Notes under the pieces: generated by a model
Seen by the model: only the letters and a program-made list of their open reading frames with translations
Database searches by the model: none
Told to the model about the DNA's origin: nothing
Position numbers and translations under genes: made by a program
DNA from: Subtercola sp.
GTDB lineage: Bacteria > Actinomycetota > Actinomycetes > Actinomycetales > Microbacteriaceae
Direction of reading: 5' to 3'
Assembly (NCBI GenBank): GCA_025463765.1
Contig: JAODBC010000048.1
Span: forward strand, 30,975-94,974
Length of the DNA stretch: 64,000 nt
Part shown: piece after piece, positions 1 to 7,848 of the stretch
How positions within the stretch are numbered: the first letter of the stretch is position 1
Layout of the letters: each line of letters starts with the position of its first letter

Positions 1-174
1 CAGGATTCGGCCCGACTGGTGCGTGAACTCGTCCCACACCGAGAGTTCGCGGCCGCCGTCGTGCACGCCGCCCTCGATCTGAAAGGCGGCCGTCGCAGCA
101 CCGATGACAAAACCGGGCGGGATGATCGTGGCGAACGCCTCTGCCTCGGCCATCGCATTGTCTCGGGCGCTCAT
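1..174 (-). CDS. GH1 beta-glucosidase, N-terminal part (runs off left edge)
   Basis: Only the first 58 codons are in the window; the reading frame is open to base 1. The translation contains [15 protein letters not shown] followed by the SVWDEF motif, which is the conserved N-terminal strand and loop of family 1 glycoside hydrolases (usual form G-A-A-T-A-A-x-Q-I-E-G and S-x-W-D-x-F). These enzymes cleave beta-linked glucosides in the cytoplasm. The ATG at 174 is taken as start; an in-frame ATG at 153 is an alternative and neither has a clear ribosome site. It lies downstream of the lactone-oxidase-like gene on the same strand, and the 35-bp tandem repeat lies between the two genes. Family call is firm, substrate unknown. 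Confidence 0.8.
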   Translation of the reverse strand, partial: MSARDNAMAEAEAFATIIPPGFVIGAATAAFQIEGGVHDGGRELSVWDEFTHQSGRIL

Positions 175-292
175 CGCCCGCGACCAGAGTGCACAGTGCG
201 GGCGTTCATCGTCCGCCACCAAACAGCACAGTGCGGGCGTTCATCGCCCGAGTCCAAACAGCACAGTGCACGCGTTCATCGCCCGAGCACCC
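169..292. repeat. 35-bp tandem repeat, about 3.5 copies
   Basis: Near-identical 35-base units start at 191, 226 and 261, with a partial unit before them. Each unit carries the inverted repeat GGGCG-TTCAT-CGCCC and the near-palindrome GCACAGTGC. On the minus strand every unit holds GGGCGATGA, the same context as the stop codon of the upstream gene and the start codon of the GH1 gene. The distance between those two ATGA sites (279 to 174) is 105 bases, exactly three units. Confidence 0.9.
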
Positions 293-1598
293 GCTCGAGG
301 TACTGGTTGGCGAACCGCCGCTCGGGGTCGAGCCGGTCGCGCACCGTGAGAAACTCGTCGAAATGCGGATACACCTCGCGAAGCGACGAGGCATGCTGTG
401 TGTTCATCTTGCCCCAGTGCGGTCTTCCGCCGTGCGCCATCATGATCTCCTCGACCGCCCGAAAGTATTCTGCCGGGTCGTCTCGGTAGTAACGGTGCAC
501 TGCAATGTACCCCGTTTCGCGCTCGGATGCGGTCGACAGCCAGAGCGAGTCCGGCGCAGCGAAGCGCACCTCGATGGGGAACGAGATGCGCCAGCCGCGC
601 CCCTCGATCAGCTCGTCGATCTCGCGCAGCACCCCCGGAATGTCAGCCGCTGGCACCGCGTACTCCATCTCGACGAACCGCACAGTGCGCTTGGTGGCGA
701 ACACGCGAGCGGAGAAGTCGCTGAACTGCCGCGTTCCGGTGAGCTTCTCGGCCGCGCGGTTGACGCGCGGGATGAGCGCCGGCACGGCGCGTCCGGCCAG
801 ACAGGTCGCCCGGAACACCTGATTCGCAACCAGTTCGTCGTCGACGAACCGCCGCCAGGGCGTCAGTGGCTTGCGCGGGGTGTGCCCGGGCATCCGCTCG
901 TTCGTTTTCGTCAACGCCGTCGTCGTGTGCGGAAACCAGTAGAACTCGAAGTGGTCGGCCCCGTCGACACGCGCGTCGAGGTTCGAAAGCACGTCAGCGA
1001 GCGGCTCGGCGGCCTCGGTCGCGTTCAACACGAACAAGGGAACACACTGCACGGTGACATCGACCAGGATGCCCAGCGAACCCAGCCCGAGCGCGACGGC
1101 CGGAAGCAGCTCGGTGTTCTGGGTCTCGCTCACCACCAGCAGCGATCCGTCGCCGATGACAAGTGTCGCCCCGACGACCTGCGTCGAGATGCCGCCGAAC
1201 CTCGAGCCCGTGCCGTGCGTTCCTGTCGAGATGGCGCCGCTGATGGTCTGCCGGTCGATGTCGCCGAGGTTCTGCATGGCGAGCCCGAACGGCTCGAGCA
1301 GTCGCGGAATCTCATGCAGATACGTACCGCCGCCGAGCGTCACCTGCAGCCGCGCCGTGTCGACCGCCCAGAGCCCGCGCAGGCCGTCGAGGTCGAGCTG
1401 CACTCCCCCGGCGACCGCGATGCCGCTGAAACTGTGGCCCGCGCCAACCGCCTTGATGCGCATTCCCGACTTGGCTGCCGCCACGACCGCGCGCTGCACC
1501 GCCGGGATGCTCGCCGGCCGCTCGACGCGGGCAGGTTTCACGGCTTCGGTGCGCCCCCAGTTGCGCCAGACGGCTCCCGTCGCTGCGGCGCCGCTCAC
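276..1598 (-). CDS. FAD-binding D-arabinono-1,4-lactone oxidase-like protein
   Basis: A 440-residue cytoplasmic flavoprotein. Residues about 25-160 form a PCMH-type FAD domain with the AVGAGHSFSG loop, where the His near residue 55 is the usual site of covalent FAD attachment in this family. The C-terminal ALO domain carries HWGK near residue 394 and ends with the typical FANQYLERVLG. Relatives oxidise aldonolactones or sugar alcohols such as xylitol with oxygen. The GTG start has GAGG six bases upstream. It follows the D-threonine-aldolase-like gene by 85 bases in a TetR-headed operon, so a role in sugar or sugar-alcohol oxidation is an inference. Its 3' end sits in the first unit of the 35-bp repeat. 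Confidence 0.85.
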   Translation of the reverse strand: MSGAAATGAVWRNWGRTEAVKPARVERPASIPAVQRAVVAAAKSGMRIKAVGAGHSFSGIAVAGGVQLDLDGLRGLWAVDTARLQVTLGGGTYLHEIPRLLEPFGLAMQNLGDIDRQTISGAISTGTHGTGSRFGGISTQVVGATLVIGDGSLLVVSETQNTELLPAVALGLGSLGILVDVTVQCVPLFVLNATEAAEPLADVLSNLDARVDGADHFEFYWFPHTTTALTKTNERMPGHTPRKPLTPWRRFVDDELVANQVFRATCLAGRAVPALIPRVNRAAEKLTGTRQFSDFSARVFATKRTVRFVEMEYAVPAADIPGVLREIDELIEGRGWRISFPIEVRFAAPDSLWLSTASERETGYIAVHRYYRDDPAEYFRAVEEIMMAHGGRPHWGKMNTQHASSLREVYPHFDEFLTVRDRLDPERRFANQYLERVLGR

Positions 1599-1683
1599 TG
1601 CGCTGCCTCGCCGACCAGATCGCTGCCGACGGCGTAGGCGACGGAGCTGCCGACGGCGCGGGCGACCCGGTGTGACACTCCGC

Positions 1684-3006
1684 TCACAGAAACGCCTTGC
1701 CTTCGCCCCGATACGTGGGCAACGCGGCCACCGCCGCAGGGCCGCCCGGCGCGGCGGCGTCGACGAGTTGCATCTCGTTCACGTGTTCTGCCAGCTCGCC
1801 CGACTTGGTGTGCCGCAGCCACACCCGGTCGCCGACCCGCAGTGTTTCGGCAGCAGCGCCCGAGAGCGGCGTCTGCACCTCGCCGGCCATCTCGCGAGCC
1901 TGCATCTTCAGGCCGAGCGGCCAGACGATTTCGGGCAGCCGGTCGGGCTGAGCGGGCCCGGAGGCGATCCAGCCGCCGCCGAGCAACGTGGCCATCTTCG
2001 GGGTCGGCTTGCGTACCACCGAGAGTGCGAACGCGGCGGCCGGGGCCGGCTGAAAGCGCGAATAGGTGTCGAACAGGTGCCCGCCGAACAGCCCGCTGCC
2101 GGCGGCGATCTCGGTGACGGATGCATCGGCAGAGGTGCTCTCGAGCGACCCCGTTCCGCCGCCGTTCACGAATTCGAGGTCGGCCACCTCGCGAACCGCC
2201 CGCACCACGGCGCCCCGTCTGTCGGCGAGTTCCGCAATGGATTGGTGCTGCATCCAGTCGAGCACCCGCGCCCGGGCCGGGTTTCCGCGCGGCCGATTGC
2301 CCACCCCGGCGATCTGCGCCTCGTAGCCCATCATGCCCACGAGCGTGAAGCCCGGCCGCGACGCGATGACCTGCGCCAGCACACGCGCCTCGTCGACCGT
2401 GAAGACCGGCGAGCGCCACACCCCGATGTGCCCGAGCGCACGCGTCACATACGACGTATCGAGTTCGAGGCAGACACGGATGCTCGGCCGAGCCCTCGGC
2501 GCGACGACCGAGTCGATCAGGTCGAGCTGGGCCACGGAGTCGACCATCAGCGTGACGCGAGAGGCCAGCCGATCATCCGCTGCCAAGCGCGCGATGGCCG
2601 CTCGGTCGGCGGTGGGATACCCGACCACGACGTCGTCGATGGTCTCGGCCAGCCACAGCGCCTCGGGCAGCGTGTAGCCGAGAACACCGTGATAGCCCGG
2701 CAGCGCGAGCACCGCGTCGAGCACAGAACGTACTCGTACCGACTTACTGGCCACGCGAATGGGTTTTCCGGCGGCGCGATCGAGCATCGAGAAGGCGTTG
2801 TGCGCGAGCGCCTGCAGGCTGATCGCAGCGAGCGGGGTGTCGACGTCGGCCGTGGCGCGGGTGAGGTCGCCCCAGAACTGCGCCGGATTCCGCCAGGGGG
2901 CGGCCGCTTCGCGAGTGAGTTCGAACGGCGGTGTGGCATTCACTGCGGCGCGCCGGGTGGCCGGCACAGCGGCGGGTTCAGCGGAGGGCAGGGCGGCATT
3001 CATCAA
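1684..3006 (-). CDS. PLP-dependent D-threonine aldolase / D-serine dehydratase-like protein
   Basis: A 440-residue fold-type III PLP enzyme of the alanine racemase N-terminal family. The segment RVASKSVR, with K88, fits the lysine that binds PLP, and it follows the typical DTP motif near residue 56. The C-terminal part resembles the D-serine dehydratase domain (GxGS/TG phosphate loop near 'GGGTGS' and a late 'HTKSGELAEHVNE' stretch). Actinobacterial homologues are often annotated amino acid deaminase or alanine racemase; the true substrate is not known. The start overlaps the stop of the MFS gene by 4 bases, so the two are translationally coupled and transport of the same compound is plausible. 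Confidence 0.8.
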   Translation of the reverse strand: MMNAALPSAEPAAVPATRRAAVNATPPFELTREAAAPWRNPAQFWGDLTRATADVDTPLAAISLQALAHNAFSMLDRAAGKPIRVASKSVRVRSVLDAVLALPGYHGVLGYTLPEALWLAETIDDVVVGYPTADRAAIARLAADDRLASRVTLMVDSVAQLDLIDSVVAPRARPSIRVCLELDTSYVTRALGHIGVWRSPVFTVDEARVLAQVIASRPGFTLVGMMGYEAQIAGVGNRPRGNPARARVLDWMQHQSIAELADRRGAVVRAVREVADLEFVNGGGTGSLESTSADASVTEIAAGSGLFGGHLFDTYSRFQPAPAAAFALSVVRKPTPKMATLLGGGWIASGPAQPDRLPEIVWPLGLKMQAREMAGEVQTPLSGAAAETLRVGDRVWLRHTKSGELAEHVNEMQLVDAAAPGGPAAVAALPTYRGEGKAFL

Positions 3007-4307
3007 CGCACCGATTTCACTCGGGCCACGGCGACAGCGCCGCCGATGGCGAAGAGACCAGACAGAACGAACAGGGCGGCGAAACCGCCGAACAGGGCAA
3101 CGACACCGGCACCGAGCAGCGGCGCGATGGCTTGCGGAACAGCGGTGGCGATGTTCATGATTCCGAGATCTTTACCCCGAGTGGCCGGGTCGGGCAGAAC
3201 CTGCGTCGCCAGCGCCTGGTCGACCGACAGAAAACAGCCGTACCCCAGGCCGAGCAGTGCGCCGCCCACCATCGCCACGGGCAGGGCCGGCACGAACGCC
3301 AGCAGCAGCGCGGCGATCGCCTGCAGCACCGCCGACACCAGCACGAACACCTTGCGCTGGCCGAGCCGGTCGGAGAGCAGGCCCGCCCCGAGCGAGGCGA
3401 TGATTACGAACACCATGTAGATCAGCACCAGCACGATGAGGTCGTTCTCGGCATCGGCGTCGTTCAGCCCGTAGAGCAAGAAGTACAGCAGCAGGGCCGT
3501 GCCGAGCGCGTTGCCGACGTTCACGAGAATGCGGCTGAGCAGCGTGTATCCGAAATCGGGGTACTGCCGCGGGCTGATCCAGAACCCGTCGACGAACGCG
3601 CGGGCCGTGACCCGAGCCCGTTCGGATTTGGGCAACACCGCATCGGGCATCCAGATGCAGAAGGGGGCCACCAGGATGACCAGCGCGACCGCGACGAACA
3701 GATAGCCCGCGAGCTGGGTCGTGAACAGCACGCTCACCAGCACGAGTCCGAGAATGATGCCGATGGACTGAGGTGCCGAGAGCCAGCCCGAGACGTATCC
3801 GCGCTGACCGACCGGCACCTGGTCGGAGATCGTGGCCGTCAGGGCCGCCGTGAGAACGCAGAAGCCGATGATGGCGAGGGTCCAGAACAGCCCGACGCCG
3901 ATGAGAGACGTCTGCAGCCCGAGCAGGGCGAGCGACACGGCGAAGAGCAGCGTGCCGCCGGCGATCCACGGGCGGCGGCGGCCGAAACGCGAGGTCGTGC
4001 GGTCGCTCATGGCGCCGGTCAGCGGAAAGGTGAGCAGCGCGGCAACGCCCGAGATACCGGAGATCACACCGAACGCCACCACGGTATCGATCCAGTTGCC
4101 CGTGTCGACCCGGTTCGCGACCTGCAGCGGCAGCAAGAGCTGAATGGGGGTGAGCTGCGCCATCCAGATGCCGAGCCAGGCGATGGCGAAGAGGGCGACC
4201 CAGCCGCCCTTGAGGCGCTGGGTCGGTTCGCTGAAGACGCCCAGCACACCGACGCCGCCGAGGGCGCCCGAGCCGCTCATGCCGCCCGAGCCGCCCGTGC
4301 CGCTCAT
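3003..4307 (-). CDS. MFS transporter
   Basis: A 434-residue membrane protein with about 12 hydrophobic segments and the MFS loop GAMSDRTTSRFGRRRPW between helices 2 and 3, plus the equivalent SDRLGQRK motif in the second half. Such layouts occur in GPH/sugar and drug transporters of the inner membrane. The first 20 residues are a Gly/Ser repeat (SGTGGSGGMSGSG), and an internal ATG at 4280 could be the real start. Its start overlaps the TetR stop by 4 bases and its stop overlaps the next gene by 4, so all three form one transcription unit. The substrate cannot be read from the sequence. Confidence 0.85.
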   Translation of the reverse strand: MSGTGGSGGMSGSGALGGVGVLGVFSEPTQRLKGGWVALFAIAWLGIWMAQLTPIQLLLPLQVANRVDTGNWIDTVVAFGVISGISGVAALLTFPLTGAMSDRTTSRFGRRRPWIAGGTLLFAVSLALLGLQTSLIGVGLFWTLAIIGFCVLTAALTATISDQVPVGQRGYVSGWLSAPQSIGIILGLVLVSVLFTTQLAGYLFVAVALVILVAPFCIWMPDAVLPKSERARVTARAFVDGFWISPRQYPDFGYTLLSRILVNVGNALGTALLLYFLLYGLNDADAENDLIVLVLIYMVFVIIASLGAGLLSDRLGQRKVFVLVSAVLQAIAALLLAFVPALPVAMVGGALLGLGYGCFLSVDQALATQVLPDPATRGKDLGIMNIATAVPQAIAPLLGAGVVALFGGFAALFVLSGLFAIGGAVAVARVKSVR

Positions 4308-4900
4308 GCCGCCACCGCCAGCGCGCCGAGCGAGTCTGCGGCGAAGTCGATGATGGCAAGCGCCGCCGCGTCGTCTCGATTGACGAGCCAGCCGATGGTG
4401 AGCCCGTCGGTCAGCACCACGAGAAAGGTCGCGATCTCGGCCGGCGGACGATTCCAGCGCAGGCCGGTCGAAGCCGCGGCCACATCGAGGGCCTGTTCGG
4501 CGAGCGCGTAATAGCGCTCGTACTGCACCCGTGCGAGCGGCTGCAGCTCGGGGGAACGCATGGCGTATTGCGTGAGCTCGAACATGGCCTTCTCTCTCAG
4601 CGGATCACGGCGCAGAACATCGAAGTAGTGCAGCAGACCCTCTCGCAGGGTGTCGCGCATCGAGCCCCCGCGCAGCTCGAGGCGCGCAAAAACCGACTGC
4701 TCCCCTGCGATGACCGAGTTCACCAGTTCGGCGATCAGCTCGTCTCTGCTGGCGAAGGCGTAATGAAAACTCGCGAGCGACACACCGGCCTCGGCGACGA
4801 TGGCGCGGGTCGTCGCTCCTTGGATGCCGTGCTCGGCCACGACGCGAAGAGCGGCGTCGAGCAGCAACTCGCGTCGTTCGGCGACGGGCAGCCTGGTCAT
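4304..4900 (-). CDS. TetR family transcriptional regulator
   Basis: 198 residues. An N-terminal helix-turn-helix (about residues 10-55, containing ATTRAIVAEAGVSLASFHYAF) is typical of TetR repressors, followed by an all-helical ligand-binding domain with a C-terminal YTIGWLV-like hydrophobic helix. It is the first gene of the operon with the MFS transporter, PLP enzyme, lactone-oxidase-like enzyme and GH1 protein. A perfect palindrome just upstream is the likely operator, so autoregulation and control of the transporter by its substrate is the simplest model. The effector is unknown. Confidence 0.88.
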   Translation of the reverse strand: MTRLPVAERRELLLDAALRVVAEHGIQGATTRAIVAEAGVSLASFHYAFASRDELIAELVNSVIAGEQSVFARLELRGGSMRDTLREGLLHYFDVLRRDPLREKAMFELTQYAMRSPELQPLARVQYERYYALAEQALDVAAASTGLRWNRPPAEIATFLVVLTDGLTIGWLVNRDDAAALAIIDFAADSLGALAVAA

Positions 4901-4912
4901 CGGTCCTCCATG

Positions 4913-4928
4913 TGGGTCATTTGACCCA
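4913..4928. promoter_or_regulatory. Probable TetR operator
   Basis: The perfect palindrome TGGGTCATTTGACCCA (7-base arms, 2-base centre) lies 13 bases upstream of the TetR start. A further half site TGACCC occurs at 4941-4946. The position between the divergent TetR and surface-protein genes fits an autoregulatory operator. This is inferred from symmetry and location only. Confidence 0.65.
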
Positions 4929-5064
4929 GTTGAGAGATTATGACCCGCGAACGAGCGCTTTGTCTATCGTTTTGCGGGCTCGCGCATGACCAATCACTAC
5001 ATACAACCGCATGGGGCTTTGACATCGCCCGGTATTGCTTGCTAAATGGAAGAACGTGGGAGTC

Positions 5065-7848
5065 GTGAAACAGAGCACCAACCGGGGTGTGCCGAGGGGG
5101 TCGGCCACCAGAGTTTCGCGAGTCCGGATGCCCGGGCGGGCCTCTCCCGCCCTCGCACTGCCGCTCGTGCTGATGCTGGCAGCGGGCTTGAGCCTCGGCG
5201 CAGGTCTTGTCGTCGGGGCCGGATTCGGGGCTGGCGCCGCCTCTGCCGCGACACCTTCCGCCGACGCGCCCTCTGCCGACGCGCCCTCCGCCACCCCGTC
5301 ACCTTCTGCAGCTTCTGCAGCGCCCGACCTCGTGGCGCCCTCTGCCAGCCCTTCTGTCGCGCCGCCGCCCGCCGCTCCCCCGACGACCGCGCCGACCGAC
5401 CCGCCGACCACGACACCGCCGCCGAGCCAGCCGCCGATCGCCGACCCGCAAATCGCGAGCCCGGCGTCGGGCGACACCCTGGCAGGCGCTGTTTCGATAC
5501 GCGGATCCGCCGAGCCGGGCAGCGACATCCAGGTGCAAAGCTCGACACAATCCGACCCGCTGTGCACGGTGAGCGCCGACAGCGACGGATCGTTCGTCTG
5601 CTCGACCTCCGGGCTTCCGAGCGGGCCGAATGTGCAGCTCTCGGTCGTGCAACTCGTCGGCGGATACGACGACAAGCACGCGGCGATAACTGTGAACGTG
5701 CTGAATTCTCCGACCCTGTCGTCAGGATCGAACGGGCCGATGTCGACCGGGTACGGCACCGTGCGCGGCACGGCGTATCCGGGCGCCACCGTCAATGCGA
5801 CCGCGGCGTCGTACTCGTGCTCGGGCGTCGCCGACGGGCAGGGATCGTGGGCGTGCAACCTGGGCACGAACATCCCGAGCGGCACACTGCGGGTCAGCGC
5901 GACTCAGACCACGGGCTGGAGTAACGGCGCGAGTTCGGCGAGCGACACGCTCACCCTGCAGATCGACTCCACGGTGCCATCGCCGCCTGTGATCACCTCC
6001 CCGAACGCCGGCGCGACGGTGGCTCAGGTCGGTTCGGTCTCGGGTACGGGTGAAAACGGGGCCCTCGTCACCGTGTTCGCCGGCACGTTCGCCGCCTGCA
6101 CCGCCACCGTGCAGGGCGCCGCATGGTCGTGCACCACTGGAACCGTGCCGGCGGGCTCGTTCGGCGTCTCGGCCATGCAGCAAGACGCCGCCGGCAACGT
6201 GAGCGACGAGAGTGCACCCTTTACGGTGAGGTTCGGCGCGGCGGGTGTTCCCACGCCGAGTGCCTCTGGCAGCGGTTCGGGCGGCTCTGCCGGCACAGCC
6301 GGCCCGGCGCCGAGCGGGAACGCGTCGTCATCACCGCCACCGAGCGGTGCGGCGAGCGGATCGGGTTCGGGCTCCTCGGGTTCGGGCCCCTCGGGTTCGG
6401 GCGGAGCATCCACGGGCGGCAACCCTGGCGACGGTGACGGATCGGCCGGCGGAAGCGGCGGCTCCTCCGGAGGCCAGAACTCCCCCGGCGGCGGCGGTAC
6501 CATCGTGGCCCCGGCCGCGCCCGCTCCCGACACCTGGGCGAGCGCGACACGATTCACCGCGGCCCTGCAGCCCGTGCTGGCGTCTTCTCCCCTCACCACC
6601 TGGCTCGTCGCCCTCGCCGCCGCACTAGCGGCAATCCTGCTCATCGCGGCGCCCGGACGCCTGCTCGCCGCCGCACTCGCCCGCCGGCGCGAGCGCGATT
6701 CCGACATCGCCCACGCCGGCATGCTCGGGTCGCCAGTATCGCCGGGGCCAGCGTCACCGATGTCAGCATCGCCGATGTCAGCATCACCGATGTCAGCGTC
6801 ACCGGCGTCAGCATCGCCGGTTTCCGCATCACCGATGCCAGTATCACCGGCGCCCACACGAGGAATTCCGCGCCTCTCCGGCCTCGCCCTTCCCACCGGC
6901 CGCCCCCGCGGTGCACTCGACGCGGCGACCCGCACACGACTGCTGCGCTCCACGCTGAAGCGCTCGCGTTTCACGGGGCGTAACCGGCCGGCCGGAGACT
7001 TCGACTCCGCGTTCGAGATCACGTTCAGCCCGTGGTTGGTCGCCTCTGTCTGCGTGCTGCTGAGCGCCGCCATCGGTTTGCTCTCGGGGCCCGTCGCCGG
7101 TCAGCCCGCATATCTGCGACTCTTCGTGGCGATCAGCGTCGCGTTCGCTGCCCTGAATGCGGTGTCGGTGGTGGTTCCGCGCGTTCTCGCGAAGCGCTGG
7201 CTGGGTGTCACCGTGCAGCTCGTCGTGAGTCCGCGCTATCTGCTCGTCGCCGGCGCCCTGGCCGTGCTTTCGCGACTGCTCGACCTGCAGCCGGCACTGC
7301 TGTTCGGCATCGTTTTGTCACTGGTGACAGCGGTCGGCCTCAGCCGCCGTCAGGCCGCCCGCCTCGCCGGCCTGCAGCTCGGCGCGCTGCTCGGCCTCGG
7401 CACCGTCGCCTGGCTCGCGCTCGTCTGGCTGCCCGGCATCGCCGGCGCGAACGCCACAGCGAACCCCGTCGCGGCTCTCGCCAACGAGACGCTCACCACC
7501 ATCGTGCTCGGCGCGTTCGGTGCGACCGCTGTGCTGGTGCTGCCGTTCGGCAGCCTCGCCGGGCGTGCGGTGTACGAATGGTCGAAACCCATCTGGCTCG
7601 GCCTGACGCTCGTCTCGTTCACTCTGCTCGCCGCCGCCGTAACCCCATCGTTCGAGCAGGCCGGCCGCAGCTTCGCGCTCGCTCAAACCGTCGTGATAGC
7701 CGTGGCATTCGCGGCCGTCAGTGTCTCGGTGTGGGTCTGGTACAGGTTCATCGCGCCGACCCTCGACGATCCGGTCCTCGACGAACCGGCCCTCGACGAA
7801 TCGGCGCACGACGAACCGGCCGTCGACAAACTCAGGCTCGACAGATGA
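5065..7848 (+). CDS. Large surface/membrane protein with Ig-like repeats
   Basis: About 927 residues from the GTG at 5065 (TTG 5035 and GTG 5056 are alternatives; no start has ideal ribosome-site spacing). Order of parts: a long N-terminal signal/anchor segment (about residues 28-60); an Ala/Pro/Ser/Thr-rich stretch to about 127; three bacterial Ig-like modules (about 128-390), each with paired cysteines and GxxxG-type turns; a Gly/Ser linker (395-488); a membrane helix (510-535); a Ser-Pro-Met repeat (about 553-598); then about six membrane helices (655-893) and an Asp/Glu/Pro repeat tail. The Ig part should be outside the cell. The stop overlaps the GH76 start (ATGA), so the two products are made together, suggesting a cell-wall or mannan-related role. 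I do not recognise the membrane domain. Confidence 0.7.
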   Translation: MKQSTNRGVPRGSATRVSRVRMPGRASPALALPLVLMLAAGLSLGAGLVVGAGFGAGAASAATPSADAPSADAPSATPSPSAASAAPDLVAPSASPSVAPPPAAPPTTAPTDPPTTTPPPSQPPIADPQIASPASGDTLAGAVSIRGSAEPGSDIQVQSSTQSDPLCTVSADSDGSFVCSTSGLPSGPNVQLSVVQLVGGYDDKHAAITVNVLNSPTLSSGSNGPMSTGYGTVRGTAYPGATVNATAASYSCSGVADGQGSWACNLGTNIPSGTLRVSATQTTGWSNGASSASDTLTLQIDSTVPSPPVITSPNAGATVAQVGSVSGTGENGALVTVFAGTFAACTATVQGAAWSCTTGTVPAGSFGVSAMQQDAAGNVSDESAPFTVRFGAAGVPTPSASGSGSGGSAGTAGPAPSGNASSSPPPSGAASGSGSGSSGSGPSGSGGASTGGNPGDGDGSAGGSGGSSGGQNSPGGGGTIVAPAAPAPDTWASATRFTAALQPVLASSPLTTWLVALAAALAAILLIAAPGRLLAAALARRRERDSDIAHAGMLGSPVSPGPASPMSASPMSASPMSASPASASPVSASPMPVSPAPTRGIPRLSGLALPTGRPRGALDAATRTRLLRSTLKRSRFTGRNRPAGDFDSAFEITFSPWLVASVCVLLSAAIGLLSGPVAGQPAYLRLFVAISVAFAALNAVSVVVPRVLAKRWLGVTVQLVVSPRYLLVAGALAVLSRLLDLQPALLFGIVLSLVTAVGLSRRQAARLAGLQLGALLGLGTVAWLALVWLPGIAGANATANPVAALANETLTTIVLGAFGATAVLVLPFGSLAGRAVYEWSKPIWLGLTLVSFTLLAAAVTPSFEQAGRSFALAQTVVIAVAFAAVSVSVWVWYRFIAPTLDDPVLDEPALDESAHDEPAVDKLRLDR
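6729..6850 (+). repeat. 15-bp in-frame tandem repeat in surface-protein gene
   Basis: About eight imperfect copies of a 15-base unit close to TCACCGATGTCAGCA encode the pentad S-P-M-S-A. They sit between the first membrane helix and the C-terminal membrane block of the surface protein. Copies differ by a few bases only, so copy number may vary between strains without frameshift. Confidence 0.85.

Noticed and set aside
191..292. 35-bp repeats as a CRISPR array
   Set aside because: Units are contiguous with no spacers, and no cas genes are near. They are a tandem duplication.
1054..3420. A 788-codon plus-strand open frame
   Set aside because: It lies antisense to the PLP enzyme, lactone-oxidase-like and MFS genes, has no domain and reads as Arg/Pro/Ala-rich text typical of shadows in GC-rich DNA.
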